A stretch of 11,943 bases of DNA from Proteobacteria bacterium CAG:495 (lineage in GTDB: Bacteria > Pseudomonadota > Alphaproteobacteria > RF32 > CAG-239). The position numbers were made by a program, and so were the translations under genes. The stretch covers positions 1 through 11,943 of the forward strand of contig HF995321.1 in the NCBI GenBank assembly GCA_000432275.1. Direction: 5' to 3'. Every line of letters begins with the position of its first letter. Position 1 is the first letter of the stretch. Positions 5,947 to 11,943 of this stretch are shown here, piece by piece. Under the pieces are notes generated by a model, which made no database searches, was not told the origin of the DNA, and saw only the letters and a program-made list of their open reading frames with translations.

Positions 5947-7227
5947 ATGTGTAACCCTCGTTTGACTGCAGCCTGTATGCTGCAGGAAATAATCAGCGCC
6001 AAAATTTTTTTGAGCGAAGCTAAAGGCCGCCTTGAATCTGCCGGCGAGCAGGACAATGCCTTTGTCAATATGTTGCTGTTGACCGCTCTGCGCCACTTGG
6101 TTTACATCCGTAAAATAATCAAGCAATATGTTCGAAAAAAACTTCCCGCACAGTCTGCCTTTGCACAATATGCACTGATTCTCGGCATCACCGAAGCCTT
6201 ATATCTGGACACGCCCGACTATGCTCTCATCAACAGCTATGTCGACATCGTCAAAAAACAGCTCGACAAATATGTTGCAGGCTTTGTCAATGCCGTTCTG
6301 CGCAAAGTGTGCTCTGCCCGAAACGAGTTGCAAGCGGCTGACTGCGGCGAATTTTTTCCGCAGGAGTTTTACAAAATACTCCGCAGCGGCTACGGAAACA
6401 AAACCATACGAAAAATAGAAAACGCCGCATTGCAGGAACCCTGCCTTGACCTCACCGCAGCAAAAAATCCACGCCGGCTGGCGGACGAACTCAACGGAAC
6501 CCTTTTGCCCTGTGAAACGATACGCCTGCCCAATAGCGGACAAATAAACAAGCTCCCCGGCTATGAAGACGGCCTTTGGTGGGTACAGGACTTTTCGGCC
6601 GCCCTTGCCGCTAAAACCTTAGGCAGCCTCGCCGGAAAACGCGTACTTGATCTTTGTGCCGCTCCCGGAGGGAAAACCGCTCAGCTGATTGCCGCCGGAG
6701 CGGACGTAACCGCTCTTGACGTCTCCGCCGCCCGGTTGGAAACCCTGAAAAGCAACCTGCTGCGTTTGAAAATGTCAGCCCGCATCATATGTGCCGATGC
6801 AGTCTCTTATCTGAAAGATTTTAAAGACGCCCCTTATGATGCCGTTTTGCTGGATGCCCCCTGCTCCGCTACCGGAACCATTCGCCGCCATCCCGAACTG
6901 GTACACATCAAAACCGCCGCAGACGTTGACAAACAGGTTGCCCTGCAAAAACAAATCCTGAATGTTGTCGGCAATGCCGTCAAACCCGGAGGAAAAGTTG
7001 TCTATTGCGTCTGCTCGCTGGTCCCCGCCGAAGGGGAACGGCAAATGGAAGACTTTTTAACCGCACATCCCGAATTCAGAACCGTCCGTCTGAATAAATT
7101 TGTTCCCCGGGAAATATCTGAAATTCTGACACCGGAAGGCTGGTTGCGCATTCTGCCCCACCACTTGTCTGCCTGGCGCGGTGCCGACGGATTTTTCGTT
7201 GCACAACTGGAAAAGGCGGTGAATTGA
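5947..7227 (+). CDS. rsmB: 16S rRNA (cytosine-967-C5)-methyltransferase
   Basis: A 426-residue RsmB/Sun protein, the normal length, that methylates C967 of 16S rRNA using SAM. Residues 1-140 form the NusB-like RNA-binding domain (NPRLTAACMLQEI, LINSYVDIVKK, FVNAVLRKV). The methyltransferase domain shows motif I LDLCAAPGGKT at 234-244, motif IV DAPCSATGTIRRHPEL with Cys306 (enzyme release), and motif VI YCVCSL with Cys356, the catalytic nucleophile. A stop at 5938-5940 limits the start to GTG 5944 or ATG 5947; the ATG is used, although no good Shine-Dalgarno is visible. The stop overlaps the next ATG (TGATG), implying coupling. Assignment is firm; the site in this organism is inferred from the family. 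Confidence 0.93.
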   Translation: MCNPRLTAACMLQEIISAKIFLSEAKGRLESAGEQDNAFVNMLLLTALRHLVYIRKIIKQYVRKKLPAQSAFAQYALILGITEALYLDTPDYALINSYVDIVKKQLDKYVAGFVNAVLRKVCSARNELQAADCGEFFPQEFYKILRSGYGNKTIRKIENAALQEPCLDLTAAKNPRRLADELNGTLLPCETIRLPNSGQINKLPGYEDGLWWVQDFSAALAAKTLGSLAGKRVLDLCAAPGGKTAQLIAAGADVTALDVSAARLETLKSNLLRLKMSARIICADAVSYLKDFKDAPYDAVLLDAPCSATGTIRRHPELVHIKTAADVDKQVALQKQILNVVGNAVKPGGKVVYCVCSLVPAEGERQMEDFLTAHPEFRTVRLNKFVPREISEILTPEGWLRILPHHLSAWRGADGFFVAQLEKAVN

Positions 7228-8171
7228 TGTTTTTCGGCAAAGAAACAACGCCTTCGGAAAAAAACGGCACATCTCAAAACAACGGCAGACCGCCGGTTTA
7301 TCTTACCGGACTCAACCCTCTCAGCCTTTATCTTGCCGCCAAATTTACCGCGGCCGGACAAAGGTGTATTATCTTAAACGATTCTCCTGCCTGTCGGGAA
7401 CTTTGCGCCTCGGGACTGACTGTCAAGGAAGACCGCCTGCTGCAAAGGCAAAAATATTCGCTGGAATCCTCCTTTTGGATTCGCGAAGCGCCGGAAATGA
7501 TTGTCATTACGTCGGCGGCGGCAACGCTGCGGTCAGACCTGCTGCACCTTTCTCCCTCCAAAATTCAAAATACGCCGGTCGTCATATTCAGTGTCGTAGA
7601 GGATTACGAATTTGTTAAGGCTTTTCTCAAAACGCCTCTCATACAGGGCTACTTCAACGGCTACCTGATGCAGGAAAAAAGCCTGCTGACAATTTTGGGC
7701 CGCCAGTGTTCCGTTGAGCTGGTTCTCTCCGCGGACAATCCTTTTTATACCCGCGTCACCGGCGCTTTTCAGGAAACCGGCAGCGAAGTAAAAATGTCTG
7801 ACAACGCCGCTCAGGCCTTTTGGAACAATTTTATTCCTCAAACCGTTGCCTCCCTGCTGTCGGCATCCGCACAAAAAAACATTTACAACCTGACCAAGGA
7901 CGAGCAGGAAAGAAACCTGATTGACAAATGCCTGCACGAACTGATTAATCTTGCTGCCGGAGAAAAAATCGAGGTTGACTATGCCACTCTCCTCAAACGC
8001 ATTTACAATACCCCTGCAAACTACATTTCGCCATTGCAGGAAAGCCTTTCCCGCAAACAGCTCGGCGAACTGGGAAGCCTCTCCTCGCTGCTGTTGCAAA
8101 AAGCGGGCAACGACGATTGCAAAATCCCCTGCCTACGCGGCATTCTCAAAAACATCTATACCCGTTTGTAA
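7227..8171 (+). CDS. ketopantoate reductase-like protein, divergent, probably not a standard PanE
   Basis: A 314-residue protein that I relate to the PanE/ApbA fold from its overall layout, not from strong motifs. Residues 24-51 (VYLTGLNPLSLYLAAKFTAA and on to IILN) sit where PanE has its NADP-binding GxGxxG strand-loop-helix, but only one glycine remains. EMIVITSAAAT at 90-100 matches the second beta strand, where family members have a Lys after VIVA. The C-terminal half has AFWNNFIP at 197-204, where PanE has W-x-K with the catalytic Lys, and SPLQESLSRKQLGELGSL at 268-285, similar to the family's SSMLQD...TEIDYI segment with its Glu kept. The start is ATG 7227, overlapping the rsmB stop, with a GGCGG-like site before it. 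It may be a pseudoenzyme or bind another substrate. The fold call is moderate. Confidence 0.6.
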   Translation: MFFGKETTPSEKNGTSQNNGRPPVYLTGLNPLSLYLAAKFTAAGQRCIILNDSPACRELCASGLTVKEDRLLQRQKYSLESSFWIREAPEMIVITSAAATLRSDLLHLSPSKIQNTPVVIFSVVEDYEFVKAFLKTPLIQGYFNGYLMQEKSLLTILGRQCSVELVLSADNPFYTRVTGAFQETGSEVKMSDNAAQAFWNNFIPQTVASLLSASAQKNIYNLTKDEQERNLIDKCLHELINLAAGEKIEVDYATLLKRIYNTPANYISPLQESLSRKQLGELGSLSSLLLQKAGNDDCKIPCLRGILKNIYTRL

Positions 8172-8201
8172 CAAAATACTGGCATAACCGTTCATTCACG
8201 C

Positions 8202-8229
8202 TTGAAGATATCTGCAAAAAGTTTATAAA
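8202..8229 (+). promoter_or_regulatory. probable internal promoter before the membrane-protein gene
   Basis: TTGAAG (8202-8207) is followed after 16 bases by TATAAA (8224-8229), a reasonable sigma-70 pair. It lies in the 93-base gap after the PanE-like gene and about 35 bases before the next start codon. The following two genes could thus be expressed separately from rsmB. Confidence 0.45.
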
Positions 8230-8264
8230 TTAAGATAGTATTCAAGTTTGATAAGGATGGGAAT

Positions 8265-9326
8265 ATGGACATCAAATATCTGATTTTAATCGCAAATGTC
8301 ATCTTTTGCTTGGTGTCTTCTTTGGCTCTCTCCGCCTATGTGCGCAATCACGACGCAAACAAACGCCCTGCCTGCTTGATTTCCTGCATATATTTTGCCT
8401 TTTTTGCAGCCGTAAGTGCTACCGTATATTTTTTGCCCCGCTTTTATGACTTCACAACGGACGTCCATGCCCGGTATTTTATTTTGCCCGCTGCGGCATT
8501 TATGTTGTTGGCGGCAATTTCATTGATTGTCAAACATCGTCTGTTTTTCCCGCTTGCTGCGCTTTTGCTGGCGGTAACCGTTGTTTTCGGCCTGCCTGAT
8601 TTTCATATTACGTTTGCCGCGGTTTTGCCCCTGTGGTTAAACCGGGTCCTAACGGTTTTCTTATGGCTGGCTGCCGCTTTTTCTCTCCGCCTGTTTAACG
8701 CCAATGACGGCTTGGTTGCCATAGAAACGCTCGGCATATCCTTCGGAATCTTCATTCTTTCCCTCATCGGAGCCTTACCGTTTTTAGTCGGTTGCTTCAG
8801 CCTTGATGCTGCTGCCGTAAGCTTTGCTCTCTTGCTGTACGGAGCTTACCCCGCGCAAATATCCCTCGACCGCAGAGGCTGCGACCTTCTCGGTTTGCTG
8901 CTCGGCTGGCTGATAATCTTTGCTGCCGCGGAAGGTGCCGGAGCTGCCGTAATCATTTTCTGTCTGCCGCTGATATGCGAAACGTTGTGGAGTCTTGCCA
9001 AACGTTTCACCTTTCTGGCCGCCTACGCCGATGTTTATGCTAATCCCGTCTATTGCCAGGCGGCGGCCGGCGGTTTGCACCCTAAAATAATCAACACCTT
9101 TTTCGGACGCATCAATGTTGTTCTCCTGCTGTTCGGAGGTTTTCAGGTATTTGCTCCCAACAGCTATTCTTTACCGATGCTTTGCGCCGTAATTACCGTA
9201 TGGAACCTTTATCGCCTTCAACATTGGCAAGAGCAGCCCCGCAACCTTCGTGACATCAACCGCCGCTTTGTCAATGACATAAAAGACGGCGTCCGCAACA
9301 TAAAAGACTCTTTACGCAAAGACTAA
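8265..9326 (+). CDS. polytopic inner-membrane protein, degenerate WecA/MraY-like fold
   Basis: A 353-residue protein with roughly nine or ten membrane helices and a short basic cytosolic tail (about 324-353). Several segments fall in the same order and at similar positions as in WecA-type phospho-sugar transferases (GT4/MraY superfamily, about 350-370 residues). FNANDGL at 144-150 is where WecA has NIDGLDGL. PAQISLDRRGCDLLGLLLGW at 196-215 is where it has a KIFMGDSGSLFLG-type motif. LPLICETLWSLAKR at 234-247 resembles the helix after it, and LHPKIINTFFGRINVVLLLF at 271-290 resembles the H-rich loop and last helices. The early D-D motif and most acidic residues are missing, so transfer activity is doubtful. 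AAGGA lies about seven bases before the ATG. It is followed five bases later by the TPR gene. The fold call is inference; the membrane nature is clear. Confidence 0.65.
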   Translation: MDIKYLILIANVIFCLVSSLALSAYVRNHDANKRPACLISCIYFAFFAAVSATVYFLPRFYDFTTDVHARYFILPAAAFMLLAAISLIVKHRLFFPLAALLLAVTVVFGLPDFHITFAAVLPLWLNRVLTVFLWLAAAFSLRLFNANDGLVAIETLGISFGIFILSLIGALPFLVGCFSLDAAAVSFALLLYGAYPAQISLDRRGCDLLGLLLGWLIIFAAAEGAGAAVIIFCLPLICETLWSLAKRFTFLAAYADVYANPVYCQAAAGGLHPKIINTFFGRINVVLLLFGGFQVFAPNSYSLPMLCAVITVWNLYRLQHWQEQPRNLRDINRRFVNDIKDGVRNIKDSLRKD

Positions 9327-9331
9327 CGACA

Positions 9332-10696
9332 ATGCAGCTATTGGAACTTTTGAAAAATACTTTTTTGCAGCCGCGGCCGGTACCTTCCGAAGAACTTACC
9401 GCCGAAGCCGCTTTGCGTATTAATTTTAAAATCGTTGTTGCGGAATTTGCCGATAACGTCGAAAGCATCGGCGGCGAAACCATCACCCGCGTGCTTCGTT
9501 CTCAAGAAGGCCTCTCCGTCATTTATTTTAACGAACCCTTTAACAAAAGTTTTCTTAATCTCGAAAGTCGTACACTGTTCGACCTCATTGACAAAGGCCA
9601 GACCATTATCGAAAAAACCCGGGCGGACGTCTTGGTCTGGGGGTATCGGGAAGGTGATAAAATCCGTCTTAATTTCCAAAATAACCTTCAATACGAAAAA
9701 GGGGACTGCGCGTTCGTCTCTCTCTTGGACAGCCTTTATCTGCCGGCGGAAATTTTTGAAAATGCCGAAAAATTTCCGCCCTCTATCACAAACCTGATTT
9801 ACGGTGCCGTAATCAGCGCATTGAATACGCCGGCTAAAGAACAAAAAATTCAAAAACGCTATCTGTTGAAAAAGACCATCGCCAAGCTCTCCAACGACAA
9901 TTCCGCCAAATCGCTCTCTATCGATTACCTGCCCTACATAATGAACTTCTTGGGAATCATCTATTTGAGCTTTAGCGCTGAATCGGAAACCGACAAAGAT
10001 TTTAAGATTGTTCAAAACCTCTTTGAAACGGCAATCAAACATCAGGATTTGATAAAAAGCCCCATACATCTGGGCTGCATTTATTACCATCTCGGACAGC
10101 TCTACGAATGCGCCGCCGAACATATGCAGAAACGCCCCTCGGCATACTATAAAGGTGCAATCAGCTACTATCGCCAGGCACAGAAATATTTAAGCAAATA
10201 CAACTATCCCTATGATTACGGTTTCATATCATATAAATTGGCTCACCTGTTTTATAACTATTGGCGCCAAAAAGACGATATTCAGGCCCTGCGAGATGCT
10301 GTTTTCAACCTGAGAGAAACCGAAAAAATCTTTACCTACGCCTTGTTCCCCGAATTTTGGGCCACCATTCAGGGCGAACTGGGTCACATGCTCTCTTTGC
10401 TCGGATCGCTCACCAACAGCGAAGATATTTCCGGCCTCGCAATCTCCTGTTTCAAAAACCAGCAAAAAGTCATAACTGAACGGCGTGAACCGCTGGAATG
10501 GGCACAAATTCAGGAACGCATAGGCGAAATATATTATCGGCTGGGCAAAAACACCGAAGACAAAGGCTCGCTTGAAGAAGCGCTTGAATACTTCCATGAT
10601 GCTCTTTATATTTTTGAAAATATGGAGCTTGAAGAAGACAGCAAACGCCTCACCATCAGTATCTCACGAACCTCATCCCTGCTTAACCGGGCATAA
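9332..10696 (+). CDS. tetratricopeptide-repeat protein with N-terminal ADVLVWG domain
   Basis: A 454-residue protein without signal peptide or membrane helix. Residues about 30-165 form an alpha/beta domain: strand INFKIVVAEFADN, a helix-rich middle, TRADVLVWGYREGDKIRLNF at 96-115, then YGAVISAL. It recalls N-terminal domains of alphaproteobacterial TPR proteins and TolB-N-like folds; this is a tentative match. From about 195 onward come helical pairs of TPR type, including HLGCIYYHLGQLYE at 246-259, FWATIQGELGHMLSLLG at 342-358 and EWAQIQERIGEIYYRLG at 389-405, followed by SLEEALEYFHDALYIFE. The last two show the WA-x-x-Q-x-x-LG-x-x-x-x-x-LG pattern of Rhodospirillales-type TPR families. Such proteins are scaffolds, so the partner is unknown; the upstream membrane protein, five bases away, is the natural candidate. 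No clear ribosome site, which suggests coupling. The stop abuts a terminator. Confidence 0.75.
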   Translation: MQLLELLKNTFLQPRPVPSEELTAEAALRINFKIVVAEFADNVESIGGETITRVLRSQEGLSVIYFNEPFNKSFLNLESRTLFDLIDKGQTIIEKTRADVLVWGYREGDKIRLNFQNNLQYEKGDCAFVSLLDSLYLPAEIFENAEKFPPSITNLIYGAVISALNTPAKEQKIQKRYLLKKTIAKLSNDNSAKSLSIDYLPYIMNFLGIIYLSFSAESETDKDFKIVQNLFETAIKHQDLIKSPIHLGCIYYHLGQLYECAAEHMQKRPSAYYKGAISYYRQAQKYLSKYNYPYDYGFISYKLAHLFYNYWRQKDDIQALRDAVFNLRETEKIFTYALFPEFWATIQGELGHMLSLLGSLTNSEDISGLAISCFKNQQKVITERREPLEWAQIQERIGEIYYRLGKNTEDKGSLEEALEYFHDALYIFENMELEEDSKRLTISISRTSSLLNRA

Positions 10697-10723
10697 AAAA
10701 ACCGCTTTTAAAGCGGTTTTTTT
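10695..10723. terminator. bidirectional intrinsic terminator (TPR gene / trxA)
   Basis: A 14-bp inverted repeat (10695-10708 with 10710-10723) with an ACCGC/GCGGT core lies between seven A and seven T. The real hairpin loop is probably the central TTTTAAA. It overlaps the last bases of the TPR stop codon and lies 22 bases after the trxA stop, so it can end both convergent transcripts. Confidence 0.9.
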
Positions 10724-10745
10724 ATCAAATGTCGAGACACAATGA

Positions 10746-11060
10746 TTATGCGTTGGCGTCAATCCAAGCTTCCAAAGCTGATTTGGAATTTAAACCGACT
10801 TTCACGTCAATCTGTTTGCCGTCCTTGAACAAAAACAATGTCGGAATGCTGCGGATTCCATACTGGGCAGCCGTATTGGGAGATTCGTCGACGTTCATTT
10901 TGCAAATTTCGACTTTGCCGGCCATTTCTTTGGAAACTTCTTCCAAAACCGGGATAAGCTGACGGCAGGGACCGCACCATTCGGCCCAAAAATCGACCAA
11001 GACCAAACCTTTTGCTTTTAAAACCTCTGATTCAAACTGGCTGTCCGTAATTGCTTTCAT
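10746..11060 (-). CDS. trxA: thioredoxin
   Basis: A 104-residue classical thioredoxin, the standard bacterial size. It reduces disulfides in cytoplasmic proteins and is itself reduced by thioredoxin reductase. The redox site WCGPC is at residues 28-32 in VDFWAEWCGPC, with the buried Asp23 of VDF. The cis-proline loop SIPTLFLFKDG has Pro73, and the following Gly90 region is typical. There is no signal peptide, so it is cytoplasmic. AAAGGA lies about eight bases before the ATG. It lies 102 bases downstream of addA on the same strand, an order common in Alphaproteobacteria. The gap is AT-rich and could hold its own promoter, but no convincing -35/-10 pair was found. The assignment is firm. Confidence 0.95.
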   Translation of the reverse strand: MKAITDSQFESEVLKAKGLVLVDFWAEWCGPCRQLIPVLEEVSKEMAGKVEICKMNVDESPNTAAQYGIRSIPTLFLFKDGKQIDVKVGLNSKSALEAWIDANA

Positions 11061-11162
11061 GTCATTTCCTTTCGATTAGCTTTTTATATGTTAGTTCTAA
11101 TATAGTGGATATTTTTTTTAAATAAAGAGCTATTATGCAAAATTTTTATTTTTCAGTGAAAT

Positions 11163-11943
11163 TCAGAATGTAATCGGCATCAAACAAGCCGTATCCGTCC
11201 ACAAAATATAAGTCTCCGCCCGTCGTCCCGGATAAATTTTCTCAACCAGTGCCTTATACGCCTTAAGCTGTTTAAGATACCCCGACGGCACTTCATCCGG
11301 ACTGGACGCAGCCGGACGATTGGTTTTGAAATCGACAATCATCACGCGGTCGTCCTCAACCACCAGACGGTCAATTTGGCCGGAAATAATACGACCGTCA
11401 GCTAGTCCCATTACCGGAACTTCTGCCTTTGAGTTTTTGCTAAACACCGCCGAAAACCGCTCGTCGTTCAGCAAACGCAGAACTTCGTTTTTAATCCGTT
11501 CAACATCTCCGTCGCTGATGTCCGCGGCATTTCGCCGTAAAAATTCTTCAATGACCAAACCTTTATTTTTGCTTTCGCTGACCGGCAGAAACTGCAGCAG
11601 TTTATGAATAATCTGCCCGCGGCGGTAACAGCTCTTGCCGTCATGCCCTATTGGCGAAATCAATGCCGGCTCGTCCTCATCCGCCTTGGAGGGAGTCAAC
11701 GGCTTGGCCAGCGGCCCTTCTTCCGGCGCGGCAGACCTTAACCACGAAAAATCCGGCACCGCCGCTTCCGTGCGTTGAATTTCCTCAGCCGGCTTTACCG
11801 GACGCTCTTGTATAACCTCATACTCCAGATTTCCGGCATTGTCATGGGCTATCCTTTCCAGGTTCACCCGGCAAAGTTCATACCATGAATCCTCGCTCGG
11901 CTTGTTTTTAAGCTTGTATCCGCAAATACAAAGACGCTCTTCG
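11163..11943 (-). CDS. addA: AddA helicase-nuclease, C-terminal part (cut by window edge)
   Basis: The last 259 residues of AddA, the helicase-nuclease subunit of the AddAB recombination complex (the alphaproteobacterial RecBCD counterpart), which processes DNA double-strand ends. The frame is open to the right edge; the first visible residues EERLCICGYKLKN and SWYELCR are the end of the helicase domain. After a Pro/Glu-rich linker comes the RecB-family nuclease: RRGQIIHKLLQFLP with its His, then GQIDRLVV and VDFKTNRP, which give the metal-binding Asp and the D-x-K motif, and YLKQLKAYKAL with the Q-x-x-x-Y motif, ending ILWTDTACLMPITF. All nuclease residues are present, so it should be active. 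The start codon lies outside; the GTG at 11867 is internal. The addB gene would be expected upstream. Confidence 0.9.
   Translation of the reverse strand, partial: EERLCICGYKLKNKPSEDSWYELCRVNLERIAHDNAGNLEYEVIQERPVKPAEEIQRTEAAVPDFSWLRSAAPEEGPLAKPLTPSKADEDEPALISPIGHDGKSCYRRGQIIHKLLQFLPVSESKNKGLVIEEFLRRNAADISDGDVERIKNEVLRLLNDERFSAVFSKNSKAEVPVMGLADGRIISGQIDRLVVEDDRVMIVDFKTNRPAASSPDEVPSGYLKQLKAYKALVEKIYPGRRAETYILWTDTACLMPITF

Noticed and set aside
7533..8099. A 188-codon minus-strand frame opposite the PanE-like gene
   Set aside because: The plus-strand gene has an operon-like TGATG junction and sensible protein composition; the antisense frame has neither.
9338..10123. A 261-codon open frame on the minus strand opposite the TPR gene
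   Set aside because: It is antisense to a protein with clear TPR patterns and has no recognisable motif or upstream ribosome site.
1..11943. CRISPR array, tRNA, rRNA, insertion sequence or prophage
   Set aside because: No regularly spaced repeats, no cloverleaf-like segment with CCA-type end, no transposase or phage motifs and no terminal inverted repeats were seen on either strand.

Overview
The window is chromosomal DNA of an alphaproteobacterium of moderate GC content. The main evidence is two gene orders typical of that class: DUF3576 lipoprotein - leuS - lptE - holA on the minus strand (5802 down to 1173), and addA - trxA, also minus strand, at the right edge. Moderate GC, AT-rich intergenic stretches and several very divergent proteins suggest a host-associated (gut-type) relative of Rhodospirillales. 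That last point is inference; no rRNA or other phylogenetic marker was compared.

Left part (10-1174): a minus-strand class I SAM-dependent methyltransferase of the kind found in surface-polysaccharide loci, divergent from a small two-helix DUF378 membrane protein. The 178-base gap between them holds several inverted repeats. A strong hairpin terminator follows the DUF378 gene and also serves holA from the other side.

Central minus-strand block (1173-5802): outer-membrane and core-metabolism genes. leuS is split into two frames by an imperfect 28-bp tandem duplication at 3776-3831, inside its second zinc-knuckle region. The rest of the gene looks intact, including the HVGH, editing-site and KMSKS motifs. 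leuS is normally essential, so this is a sequence or assembly error, a very recent mutation, or a sign of another functional copy.

Plus-strand block (5947-10696): rsmB (16S rRNA m5C967 methyltransferase) overlaps, by a TGATG junction, a divergent ketopantoate-reductase-like protein. After a probable internal promoter come a polytopic membrane protein that aligns in order with the WecA/MraY phospho-sugar transferase fold but lacks its acidic motifs, and a TPR protein. The block ends in a bidirectional terminator facing trxA. The three genes after rsmB are the least explained part of the window. Two of them look like enzyme folds that have lost key residues.

Right edge (10746-11943): thioredoxin and the C-terminal nuclease part of addA, which runs off the window. 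No tRNA, rRNA, CRISPR array, insertion sequence or phage gene was seen. No gap between genes exceeds about 180 bases.
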